From Gillisella vitis (GTDB lineage Bacteria > Pseudomonadota > Alphaproteobacteria > Rhizobiales > Rhizobiaceae): a stretch of 64,000 bases of DNA. This document shows positions 53,631-62,124 of this stretch, piece after piece. Each line of letters starts with the position of its first letter. Positions within the stretch are counted from its first letter, which is position 1. The position numbers were made by a program, and so were the translations under genes. The notes under the pieces were generated by a model. The model was not told where the DNA came from. It worked only from the letters and a program-made list of their open reading frames with translations, and did not search any database. Where the stretch lies: assembly GCF_021559775.1 (NCBI RefSeq), contig NZ_CP056048.1, positions 124,001-188,000 on the forward strand, written 5' to 3'.

Positions 53631-55283
53631 TTATTGGCTGATTTTTGCGGTGTAGTAGCTGGCATAGGCAATGCCGTTATAGACCTCACCCGAAAGCTTC
53701 GGGGACTGAACATAAATGCGCTGAACGATCTGGGTGCGAGGGATGAAATACCCTTGCTCGATGACGTATTTCTGTAGTTCGTTCAGCAGCGGATCACGCA
53801 CCTCTAACGAAGGGGCACCTGCAATTTTATCGCGTAGCTCATTGATCTTCTGGTCGCTCTGGTCCAGCGCGAACCAGTTTTCGCCATTATTGGCATCGGT
53901 CAGAATGCTGGCCACGGTGCCGGCATCGATAAAGCTGCGGGTGACTTCATAGGCTGGGACCGCTGGGCCTGCGAACTTGACCTTTTCGGTGAAGGTCACC
54001 ACGTCATAGGTGCGGATATTGACCTTCCAGCCGATCTTGCCGAGTTGTTGGGCGATCAGTTCATCCACCGCCTTCGACGTGGCAAGATAGGGGTTGGAGT
54101 AAAGCGTCAGCAGAAGCGGCTTGCCATCCTTGGCGCGGATGCCGTCGGCGCCTTTCGTCCAGCCTGCGTCATCCAGCAGCTTTTCCGCCCTGGCAGGGTC
54201 ATAGGCCAAAAGCGCACTCTGGTCGGTTGCGCCCGGCACATTGCTCTGGATAAACGAGGTCGCCAGCTTCCAATCCGATGTATAGACCGTATCGATGATT
54301 TCCTGGCGATCGATGCCAGACTGAAGGGCTTGGCGCACCCTGACATCGTTATAGGGCTCGAGCTTGGTATTCACCGCCCAGCCATTGACGAACCCGAGAT
54401 AGCGTGGCGTGGCAACGGTAAAGCCCTCGTCCTTGAGCGACTTCAACTCCTGGGGCGAGGCATTATAGGCAATATCGGCCTGCCCGGATTGAACTGCCGC
54501 AACCCGAAGCGATGGTTCGGAGACCAGCTTGTAGGTGATGCTATCCAGAAACGCTGGTCCGGTATGGCCCACAGCTGCCGGTCCCCAATTGTAATCCTTG
54601 CGCTTCACCAGTTTGACGAAATCGCCTTCCTTCCAGGCTTCAACCACATAAGGGCCGCTGCCAGAGGTCTTGCCGAGATCTGCCTGCTGTGTCGCAGGTT
54701 GGCTGATGGTCTTGGGGGAAATCAGGATCGAGCCGTGATAGCCGAGTGTTGGAATGAAGCCGAGCGTCGGCTTTTTGAAGACGACTTTCACCGTGGAAGG
54801 ATTAATCGCCTCTGCATGATCGTAGGTCTTGGGAAACAGGCCGATCGGGTTGATGCCTTCGCTCTTGCGGCCTGCATACCAGATGTCGAGATTTGCAACG
54901 ACAGCGGCCGCGTCGAGTGGCGTGCCGTCAGAAAAGGTCACGCCGGTCTTGAGATGGAGGGTGAACTCCGTTGCGCCTTCATTCTGGTCCCAGCGCTCAG
55001 CAATCCACGGGCTCACTTTGCCATCGGCATCGACATAGACGAGCTTGTCGGCCACGTGGCCCCAGACATGCCCCTGAAAGCTGGAGATCGCGCTGTTGTT
55101 GGGTATCCAAGTATTGCCCAACGAGTCGATCAGGAACGTAATATCGCCGCCGTCTTTCGCATTGCCCGCGCTATGAGCGGGCTTCAAGCCAGTTGATGCA
55201 ACAAGAGCGACAGAGAGGATTGCAGAACCGGCAAGCAGCAACCTGCGTCGAGAAAGAGCCATAGAATCGGAATGTTTGATCAT
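53631..55283 (-). CDS. Dipeptide-type ABC transporter substrate-binding protein (family 5)
   Basis: This 550-aa periplasmic receptor has a twin-arginine-like signal (LSRRRLLLAGSAIL, cleavage near AHSAG) and a family-5 fold: ITFLIDSLGNTWIPNN, FTLHLKTGVTFSDGTPLDA, GSGPYVVEAWKEGD, YNDVRVRQALQSGIDRQEI. AGGA precedes the ATG at 55283; a second in-frame ATG lies at 55262. It heads the operon receptor, DppB, DppC, DppDF, SsuD/SfnG-like, SfnB-like. The cargo is probably an alkyl or peptide-like sulfur compound, not necessarily a peptide. Confidence 0.92.
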   Translation of the reverse strand: MIKHSDSMALSRRRLLLAGSAILSVALVASTGLKPAHSAGNAKDGGDITFLIDSLGNTWIPNNSAISSFQGHVWGHVADKLVYVDADGKVSPWIAERWDQNEGATEFTLHLKTGVTFSDGTPLDAAAVVANLDIWYAGRKSEGINPIGLFPKTYDHAEAINPSTVKVVFKKPTLGFIPTLGYHGSILISPKTISQPATQQADLGKTSGSGPYVVEAWKEGDFVKLVKRKDYNWGPAAVGHTGPAFLDSITYKLVSEPSLRVAAVQSGQADIAYNASPQELKSLKDEGFTVATPRYLGFVNGWAVNTKLEPYNDVRVRQALQSGIDRQEIIDTVYTSDWKLATSFIQSNVPGATDQSALLAYDPARAEKLLDDAGWTKGADGIRAKDGKPLLLTLYSNPYLATSKAVDELIAQQLGKIGWKVNIRTYDVVTFTEKVKFAGPAVPAYEVTRSFIDAGTVASILTDANNGENWFALDQSDQKINELRDKIAGAPSLEVRDPLLNELQKYVIEQGYFIPRTQIVQRIYVQSPKLSGEVYNGIAYASYYTAKISQ

Positions 55284-55906
55284 GAAATAGGTCCTGGTCG
55301 GGTGGCGTCTTATGTCGGGACGGACGGACAGCCTCGTTTGCGGAAGTTATTTTGATTGCGAGCGCAAACAGGTGGCACGCTTTGTCGCTGCGATTGTCAC
55401 GGTGCATTCCTGCCTTGATTGGTGAGAAGCTGTAACAACAAGCTAGACGAGCATGGAAATCAGGGAAAGATTTATCATTCTTAATCTATCGATTTTATAG
55501 ATTTTAATTATTCAATTGATGCGCCTGTAGCTTGGTTTTTTTCCTCTCTCAATGTGGTGAAGAGAAATGCGGACATCCGCTAAAGCGCATCGAGCGCGTA
55601 CGATGGCCGTTTATCAGCGCGTGGCTCAAGGCCTGTCGCGGTCTTTCAGGTTCTTCTTTAAGGCCTAAAACCGACCCATTTCCAGCGGCCCAAACCTCAA
55701 AAATACGGCTCCGACGCAGGCCCGGACATGCAAAGGTCGATCATTCTGCCGGGTTCGATGTCGCGTATAGCACATCTGCACTAATGGCCTCTGCTCTGTT
55801 TCTGTGCTGAATGCGACATAGACATGTCGACAAATAATATAGGCAATATTGTTATTGTGGAAAACAATGTTGCTTGCAAATGTTCACTGGAATACGGGGC
55901 GACGTA
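55284..55906. other. Divergent intergenic region between the dipeptide-type operon and the autotransporter
   Basis: About 620 bp hold the palindrome at 55483-55503, and the stretch around 55820-55880 is AT-rich with the 8-bp palindrome GACATGTC and CAATATTG/CAATGTTG repeats just before the autotransporter. A 92-aa open frame at 55532-55810 has no ribosome-binding site and no recognisable family, so it is not called. Confidence 0.5.
55483..55503. promoter_or_regulatory. Candidate sulfur-regulon palindrome, copy 4 (AATCTAT-N7-ATAGATT)
   Basis: This is the best copy of the shared motif: seven-base arms AATCTAT and ATAGATT are perfect inverted repeats around CGATTTT. It lies about 200 bp upstream of the dipeptide-type receptor gene on the minus strand. 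The T-N11-A spacing fits a LysR-type regulator. Confidence 0.55.
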
Positions 55907-58900
55907 ATGATCAAGATATCCAGCAAGAATTTTGGCGGTACACTCTTAAAACATAAGAACATCTTTCCTGGCATCGTTAAATACCTCTCAAAATCCCTTG
56001 TTTTCCCATCTATTACTGTAACTGCCGTGGTTTCCTGTTCAGGCGTCAGTCTTGCTCAAGATGTCGTGCTTGATAGCGGTAACACGACCTGGACGAGTGA
56101 TACGCTGGTCGATGGTGATCTCTATGTCGGATACAACAACAAAGACATCGGCCTGACGATTGCCAATGGCGCGAAAGTGTACAGCACAAATGGTTATGTA
56201 GGCTACCGGGTTGGCAGTTCAGGGACTGTCACTGTGAGCGGCCCCGGTTCGTCCTGGATCATTCCCAGGGTCAATTACGTCCTGGCAAATAATATTGCGG
56301 TCAATCAAAACGGCACTCTCAATATCGAGAATGGCGGTACTGTTGACGCAAAATATTTTACGTTCGCGAGCACGTCGCAGCTGAATGTGACTGGAAGTGG
56401 CTCGACCTTGACTGCGGACCGCATTTCCAATTCCGGAACGGTCCTCATCGCGAATGGGGGCTCGATCAATGCGATTGACGCAGAGTTCAGTGGCCTCCCG
56501 GCGGACGGCACGGATAACAGCCTTGCAAATTTTGTTGTCCGCGGCGCTGGTTCGAAGGTGACGAGCACGGGAACTTTGACGGTTGGCGCCAATGCAAGCA
56601 TCGAAGACGGCGGTGCTATCGTCGCCCAGGATGTTGGAATCGGCACAAGCGGTAGCTTTCAGAATTTCGTGGTCACCGGCGCCCAATCCCGCATGGATGT
56701 GAATGGGACTTTGACGGTCAATGGTGGGTATGCGCCTAACTCGAATATATCTATCGCCGATAGCGCCAACTTGAATGTCAAGAACGGCATCACAATGGCA
56801 ACCGGCGGTCACCTGACCATTGGCGGCAAGATCGATCTGGGAAATCTGGCCCTTGGAGGCGAGCCCAAAGGCCAAGCGGCTGCCGCCGCTGGTTATATCA
56901 ATCCCGACGCCGTTATTTCCTTCGGTTCATCCGAGAGGGCATACCTGAATTTTAACCACACCCAAACCGGCTATGTCTTTGCCAATGCATTGACCGGTGA
57001 CGGAAACATCAAGTCCATGTCGGGCGAAACAATCCTGACAGGGGATCTCAGCAAGTTCGAGGCCACCGATAATCTCGGCGGAATCATTGTCGATGGTGGC
57101 AGTACATTGGTTCTGGCGAGCAATCTGGGAACAGCCGTTACCAATTACGACAATGTCTTCGCATGGCAGACGAATATTGATGTCAAGAACGGCACCTTCA
57201 ACGTCAAAGCCGACACGGGTGCTATCAGGAAGAACTTCCTTGGAAGCGAATATTTTTCATCGAATATCGATGTCTGGGGCGATCGGAATGCTGGTACGGC
57301 ATTCGGACGGCTGATCGGGTCTGGAGCCGTCGGCAATGTCACGCTTGAAAAGGGTGCGCTGATTTCACCCGGAAATTCCGACAATGCCATCGGCACCTTC
57401 ACGGTGAACGGCAACATTTCTTTCGGGGAAGGCTCGGCTTACGATGTCGATATTGCCGGAAACGGGGCCAGTGACAAAATCGTCGTTCAAACCCTCAAGG
57501 CCTGGACCGGAACCGATGCCCAGAATAATCCGACCTATGTGGATAGCGCGGGTAAAACCTTCATCGACAACAATGTGTCCGTCCAGGTGACGGCTCTCGA
57601 TGCCGCAACAAGCTACCAGAATGGCCAGACCTATACGATTCTGTCATCGGCTGGCGGTATCCAGGGGCGATTCGCTCAAGCGGTTTCGAAGTCGGCCTTT
57701 CTGGATGTGGCATTGGCTCAAACGTCAAACCAGGTCGATCTGACCATCGCAGTCAAGGATACAGGCACGCCCAACCCTGGAACACCTAATCCCGGTAATC
57801 CGGATCCAGGAACCCCAAATCCAGGAACCCCAAATCCGGGTAATCCCGATCCAGGAACACCCAATCCGGGCAATCCCGATCCGGGAACTCCAAACCCCGG
57901 AACACCCAATCCTGGCACGCCATCGCCTGGCCTGTTCGATTCTGTCGCCGTAACCGGCAATCAGCGCAATGTCGCTCGGGCTCTCAATACCTTGCAGCAG
58001 AGCGGGCAGTCGCTTGCGCTCTATAACAGCCTGTTGCCGTTGAGCGCGGAAGAAGCGCGTCATGCCTTCGAAGCGCTTTCCGGCGAGGTCCACGCATCTG
58101 CCATGAATATGCTGGTCACCAGCAGCACGTTGCTGCGCAATTCGGTCAATGACCGGATGCGGGCATCGTTCAACACGGTGGGCGCACGTCCGACACCGGT
58201 CATGGCCTATGCGGAGGGTGATAGTAAGTTCGATACGGCTTACAAGGACATCCCCCTATTTACGGCCTGGGGCCAGGGCTTCGGCACATGGAACAGCATC
58301 GACGGCAATGGCAATGCTGCGGACCTGAGTTCGTCCACCGGCGGTTTTGTTGCGGGTCTCGACGTTCCGGTCTCCGCCGATTGGAGATTGGGTGCCGTCG
58401 GCGGCTATAGCCGGTCCAGCTTCGATGCCAATGACCGCTCATCCTTTGGCCATAGCGATAACTATCATCTCGGCATGTATGCCGGAGCGCAATATGGTGA
58501 ATTGTCCTTCCGCTCAGGCCTTACCTATACCTGGCATCAGGTGTCGACCAATCGATCCGTGGCATTCTCCGGTTTCAACGACCATCTGAAGGCTGATTAC
58601 GACGCTGGCAGCTTCCAGGCCTTTGGTGAACTCGGTTACCGCATCGATGTCAGCACCGTGGCTTTCGAGCCCTTCGCCAACCTCACCCATGTCAATGTTC
58701 AGAGAGACGGCTTTAATGAGCGTGGTGGCATTGCAGCCTTGTCGAGCCCAAGCGACAGCCTGGACACGACACTGACGACCCTTGGCCTGCGTGCCTCTTC
58801 CGATTTCATGCTGGGCGGCTATATCGCAAAGGCCAGAGGCATGCTTGGTTGGCAGCACGCCTTCGGTGATACCGACCCAACCTCACGCCTGGCATTTGTC

Positions 58901-59077
58901 GGCAGCCAGAGCTACGTTGTATCAGGTACACCTTTGACCAAGGATGCGGCCGTTGTTGAACTCGGGCTCGATGTCGGGGTCAGCGATACCGCAACGATCG
59001 GCATTGGCTATTCCGGTGAATTCGGTAGCAATGAAACCTCAAACAGCATCAACGCAAAGCTGGATGTGCGTTTCTGA
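55907..59077 (+). CDS. Autotransporter (type Va) with beta-helical passenger and proline-rich linker
   Basis: This protein of about 1056 aa is probably displayed on the cell surface. A long N-terminal region of about 50 residues contains the signal sequence (VFPSITVTAVVSCSGVSLAQ, cleaved after SLAQ). The passenger to about residue 620 is rich in short Gly/Thr/Asn repeats of the AIDA/pertactin beta-helix type (SSGTVTVSGPGSSW, NGTLNIENGGTVDA, NGTLTVNGG). A proline-rich repeat then leads to a conserved junction (ALNTLQQSG, EAFEALSGEVHAS-like) and a C-terminal beta-barrel ending in KLDVRF with the terminal Phe needed by BamA. Earlier in-frame ATGs lie at 55874 and 55880. The IalB-family gene overlaps its stop. 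The function may be adhesion; the ligand is unknown. Confidence 0.88.
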   Translation: MIKISSKNFGGTLLKHKNIFPGIVKYLSKSLVFPSITVTAVVSCSGVSLAQDVVLDSGNTTWTSDTLVDGDLYVGYNNKDIGLTIANGAKVYSTNGYVGYRVGSSGTVTVSGPGSSWIIPRVNYVLANNIAVNQNGTLNIENGGTVDAKYFTFASTSQLNVTGSGSTLTADRISNSGTVLIANGGSINAIDAEFSGLPADGTDNSLANFVVRGAGSKVTSTGTLTVGANASIEDGGAIVAQDVGIGTSGSFQNFVVTGAQSRMDVNGTLTVNGGYAPNSNISIADSANLNVKNGITMATGGHLTIGGKIDLGNLALGGEPKGQAAAAAGYINPDAVISFGSSERAYLNFNHTQTGYVFANALTGDGNIKSMSGETILTGDLSKFEATDNLGGIIVDGGSTLVLASNLGTAVTNYDNVFAWQTNIDVKNGTFNVKADTGAIRKNFLGSEYFSSNIDVWGDRNAGTAFGRLIGSGAVGNVTLEKGALISPGNSDNAIGTFTVNGNISFGEGSAYDVDIAGNGASDKIVVQTLKAWTGTDAQNNPTYVDSAGKTFIDNNVSVQVTALDAATSYQNGQTYTILSSAGGIQGRFAQAVSKSAFLDVALAQTSNQVDLTIAVKDTGTPNPGTPNPGNPDPGTPNPGTPNPGNPDPGTPNPGNPDPGTPNPGTPNPGTPSPGLFDSVAVTGNQRNVARALNTLQQSGQSLALYNSLLPLSAEEARHAFEALSGEVHASAMNMLVTSSTLLRNSVNDRMRASFNTVGARPTPVMAYAEGDSKFDTAYKDIPLFTAWGQGFGTWNSIDGNGNAADLSSSTGGFVAGLDVPVSADWRLGAVGGYSRSSFDANDRSSFGHSDNYHLGMYAGAQYGELSFRSGLTYTWHQVSTNRSVAFSGFNDHLKADYDAGSFQAFGELGYRIDVSTVAFEPFANLTHVNVQRDGFNERGGIAALSSPSDSLDTTLTTLGLRASSDFMLGGYIAKARGMLGWQHAFGDTDPTSRLAFVGSQSYVVSGTPLTKDAAVVELGLDVGVSDTATIGIGYSGEFGSNETSNSINAKLDVRF
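57764..57931 (+). repeat. Tandem proline-rich coding repeat (NPGTP/NPDPG)
   Basis: About 165 bp of tandem repeats encode alternating GTPNPG, GNPDPG and GTPSPG units, giving an extended linker between passenger and barrel of the autotransporter. Synonymous differences between units (such as ccaaatcc and cccaatcc) show it is not a fresh duplication, but it is prone to length change by slippage. Confidence 0.9.
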
Positions 59078-59604
59078 TGAAGATCGCCAAAATTGTTGCG
59101 ATCATGGTGGCCGCGAATGTTGCGTCCACCGTCGCTTTTTCACAAGACAGCAATGGTCGCCCCAATGCTCCGTCTTCGCTTTCCGAAACCTATGAGGACT
59201 GGACGGTTGCCTGCTCGAAGCGCAACGAAAGCCGTGTCTGCTCGACATTTCAACGACAGGTGCAGCAAAACGGACAGCAGGTTCTTGGTATCGAACTCAC
59301 GCCTGCCGCCGACAAGAGTATAAAGGGTTCGCTCGTTCTGCCTTTTGGGCTCGACCTGGATAAGGGGGTCGCATTTGCGATAGACGATACGCCGCCTGGC
59401 AAGTCCTCGCGGTTCTCGACATGCCTTCCCTCCGGCTGCCTCGTATCCCTGACCTTTACAGATAAGGGGGCTAACGCATTGAAAAGTGGTAAATCGTTAA
59501 AACTCATTGCTTACGCATATGGTGGCGGTGCAGAGGTTCCGTTCACGATTTCCTTGAAAGGTCTGGCAAGCGGGCTCGACAGGATCGCTGTCCTGTCGAA
59601 ATGA
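59077..59604 (+). CDS. Invasion-associated locus B (IalB) family protein
   Basis: This 175-aa exported protein has a signal peptide (MKIAKIVAIMVAANVASTVAFS) and an IalB-type domain: YEDWTVACSKRN, VCSTFQRQVQQNGQQVLGIEL, LPFGLDLDKGVAFAIDD, STCLPSGCLVSLTF. Four cysteines in two close pairs could form disulfides in the periplasm. The start overlaps the autotransporter stop (TGATG), so the two are translationally coupled, which suggests this protein helps the autotransporter's passage or folding, or shares its regulation. Confidence 0.9.
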   Translation: MKIAKIVAIMVAANVASTVAFSQDSNGRPNAPSSLSETYEDWTVACSKRNESRVCSTFQRQVQQNGQQVLGIELTPAADKSIKGSLVLPFGLDLDKGVAFAIDDTPPGKSSRFSTCLPSGCLVSLTFTDKGANALKSGKSLKLIAYAYGGGAEVPFTISLKGLASGLDRIAVLSK

Positions 59605-59684
59605 AGGTGTCGCATATGATACAAAGGACACGCCCGGCTGTTTTCATCCGACAGGAATGGACATTCAGCGAGACGCGTTGTGTA

Positions 59685-59796
59685 ATGCGAAGAGTCATTG
59701 AAAGCACACTTCGTATTCTCTTTGCGGATATCTCAAGTACCTGATGCATTTGAGATATTTGCAATGCCTTTAAGGCGAGGATGCGCAAGCATCTTC
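59685..59796 (+). repeat. Dispersed multi-hairpin intergenic element, copy D
   Basis: It has three stems: ATGCGAAGAG/CACTTCGTAT (59685-59716), followed by TCTCTTTGC; GATATCTCAA/TTGAGATATTTG (59728-59761); and GAGGATGC/GCATCTTC (59777-59796). Its middle matches copies A, B and C. It lies between the IalB-family gene and the response regulator gene. Confidence 0.7.
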
Positions 59797-59838
59797 AAGC
59801 CCTGGTGTACATGGAGATGAAGCGGATCATAAATTTAT

Positions 59839-60501
59839 ATGACTGACGAATTCATTATTATCGCTGATGATCACCCGATATTCCGGGAGGGCATTTTCGC
59901 TTTGGTTCGGCAGCTTTTGCCGCATTCAAAAATTGCGTCCACCGATACTCTCGACGCCGCCCTTGAAATTGCAAGAGCCAATCCTTTCCCGCCCAGCATG
60001 TTCATCCTGGACCTGTTTTTTGAGGGAAACAGTATCGTATCGAATTTGCGCGCGCTTCGCGAAGAGTTTCGCCTGGCGTCGATTGTCGTGGTCACCATGG
60101 CCAGCGACAAAGCTTTGGTCGATACCGTCATGAATGCCGGGATCAACGGGTTCATCAATAAAGCAGCCCTGCCGGATGAGATAAAGGAAATCCTGCGGGC
60201 GGTTCGCGAAGGTGACGTCGTTGTTCAGGTGCCGGTATCGACGAATGCCATTGCCAGTTATGCCAGCCCGGCGCTAAGCCAACGCCAGCTCGACGTTTTG
60301 CACCTCCTTGCCGAGGGCCGGACCAATAAGGAGATCGCCATCATTCTTGGTATTTCCCCTTTCACGGTTCGCATCCATGTCTCGGCTATCTTCCGCGCAC
60401 TTGGCGTGGCGACCCGCGCCGGGGCCGTGACCAAGGGGATTGCCATGGGATTGGTGCCGACCTCTCCTGGCTCATCGGAGCGGAACTCCGATTCCAGGTA
60501 A
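59839..60501 (+). CDS. NarL/LuxR-family response regulator
   Basis: This 220-aa protein has a receiver domain (acidic pair in IIADDHP, phosphorylation site D58 in FILDLF, conserved lysine about 112 in GFINKAAL) and a LuxR-type helix-turn-helix (LSQRQLDVLHLLAEGRTNKEIAIILGI split across about 146-175, then FTVRIHVSAIFRALGV). It is convergent with, and overlaps by 30 nt, the hybrid kinase gene; the two are a likely signalling pair. Its targets are unknown, though the autotransporter/IalB unit upstream is a candidate. Confidence 0.92.
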   Translation: MTDEFIIIADDHPIFREGIFALVRQLLPHSKIASTDTLDAALEIARANPFPPSMFILDLFFEGNSIVSNLRALREEFRLASIVVVTMASDKALVDTVMNAGINGFINKAALPDEIKEILRAVREGDVVVQVPVSTNAIASYASPALSQRQLDVLHLLAEGRTNKEIAIILGISPFTVRIHVSAIFRALGVATRAGAVTKGIAMGLVPTSPGSSERNSDSR

Positions 60502-62124
60502 CAGGATTGCCGAGCGAAGCTCAGCGGGGCGAACCGGCTTCGAGAGGATCGGTATGTCACTGTCGGCGATATCCTCGATCACTCTCGACGGAGCGTGTCC
60601 CGTCATCACCACGGCCGGTACTTTCCAACCGGCAAGCTGGCGCACCCTCGCGATACATTCCGTCCCTGTCATGCGTCCGCCGAGGTCAAAATCCGTTATC
60701 AGCAGATCGCAATGGTGCAGCACGGAGGGTATCGCTGTTTCTGCCTGAACCGTACACCCCCATTTGCGCAGCAGACTGGCTGTGGCCAGCAGCACGGCCT
60801 CATCGTCTTCAACCAGCAGTACGCGCAGGCCATGAGCCGGATTGGCAACGGGCGAGATTATCTGCTCCGCGCTCAAAACTTTCATGGGGACGGCAATCTT
60901 TAATCCCGACACGGAGATTGCCGTTCCTGCTCCTACGACCGACCGTAATGAGACCTGCAACCCCATCAGGGTGCCGAGGCGCTTGACGATTGCCAAGCCT
61001 AGGCCGACCCCGTCGACATCCTTGTCGCCACGCTCACGGACCTGATAAAACTCCTCAAATATGCGAAGGTGATGCTCTGGCGCAATGCCGGGGCCTTGGT
61101 CATAGACCTGAATGGTCAGGCTGCCGCCCCTGCGGCGGCAGCCGATCAGGATTTTACGGCCCCCGGCATATTTAATTGCGTTGCTCAGGATATTTTGCAG
61201 AATCGTATTCAGCAGCGACCGATCAACCGCAACAAAATGCGTGCTATTGACGAGCCGTAACTGTGAGCCAGCCTTTTGCGCGGCCTCCATATTCTGATCG
61301 ACAACCTCGTTGAGAATATCGGCAATCGCTAACGTTTCCATCTGCGGGATCAGTTTGCCACTGTCCAGGGTGGAAATATCGAGCAAGGATTTGAACAGTC
61401 GTGACACGCTTTGCAGCGATCGATCGATATTGTCGACCATCGCCAGTTCTTCCTGTTTCAGCCCTGCGTCGCGCAGGCAAGCCGTAAACAGGCTGATGGC
61501 ATGGATAGGCTGACGAAGGTCATGGCTTGCATGGGCAAGGAACCGCGATTTCGACAGGTTTGCTTCCTGCTCGGCGGCATAGGCACTTTGAAGTCGAAGC
61601 AAGAATGCCAGCGTGTAGGACGGGGCGAGGATTGCCATCATGATGAATGTCAGCACAACATAAGGGTTCTGCTGCCAATAGACATTGAAATAGGTGGCTA
61701 TTGCGAATGAACTCAACGCTAATGCCGTCGCTGGGAGCAAATGCCTGGGGCCGAAACGTAAGCCGCTGACAACCGTGTGCCAGACGACCAGCGCTGCAAT
61801 CGGGAAAAGTGGCGCCCCGCCGACGGACATTGCAAACGTCGTGAACGTGTAGTCGAGCAGCGTCACGAGGGTTCGCCGCAGCATGTTGACGCCTGGCCGC
61901 AGAACGATCCACAGGAGCAGCAAGAAGGAATAGGGGATGTAGATCGCAAACAGCCAATAGAAACTTTGCCCTTCTGGAGGCGTCGCACCATTTGCAACCA
62001 GAGGCATGACATAGGTGGCGGTTATGAAAATAACGGCAATGCGCATGATTGCCTGCGCCCGCTCGGTATCGAATGAAGCATCGTTGCGCATGCCGAAAAG
62101 CCGAATAAAACCGTTGGATTTCAA
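60472..62124 (-). CDS. Hybrid sensor histidine kinase with C-terminal receiver domain
   Basis: This 550-aa membrane kinase has about six hydrophobic segments in residues 25-180, a HisKA box with the phospho-acceptor H201 (HASHDLRQPIHAIS), an HATPase domain (NILSNAIKYAGG, YDQGPGIAP, GVGLGLAIVKRLG) and a receiver domain from about 432 with acidic VEDDE, acceptor D478 (LITDFDL) and K529 (SKPVRP). There is no large periplasmic sensor, so the signal is probably sensed in the membrane. No DNA-binding output is present, so phosphoryl transfer to the convergent NarL-type regulator is likely. Confidence 0.92.
   Translation of the reverse strand: MKSNGFIRLFGMRNDASFDTERAQAIMRIAVIFITATYVMPLVANGATPPEGQSFYWLFAIYIPYSFLLLLWIVLRPGVNMLRRTLVTLLDYTFTTFAMSVGGAPLFPIAALVVWHTVVSGLRFGPRHLLPATALALSSFAIATYFNVYWQQNPYVVLTFIMMAILAPSYTLAFLLRLQSAYAAEQEANLSKSRFLAHASHDLRQPIHAISLFTACLRDAGLKQEELAMVDNIDRSLQSVSRLFKSLLDISTLDSGKLIPQMETLAIADILNEVVDQNMEAAQKAGSQLRLVNSTHFVAVDRSLLNTILQNILSNAIKYAGGRKILIGCRRRGGSLTIQVYDQGPGIAPEHHLRIFEEFYQVRERGDKDVDGVGLGLAIVKRLGTLMGLQVSLRSVVGAGTAISVSGLKIAVPMKVLSAEQIISPVANPAHGLRVLLVEDDEAVLLATASLLRKWGCTVQAETAIPSVLHHCDLLITDFDLGGRMTGTECIARVRQLAGWKVPAVVMTGHAPSRVIEDIADSDIPILSKPVRPAELRSAILLPGIGVPLR

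Noticed and set aside
55532..55810. 92-aa open frame in the region before the autotransporter
   Set aside because: No ribosome-binding site, no family signal and Arg/Ser/Cys-rich composition typical of chance frames.
57764..57931. CRISPR-like array
   Set aside because: The regular repeats are in frame, encode a Pro-rich linker and have no unique spacers. They are part of the autotransporter gene.
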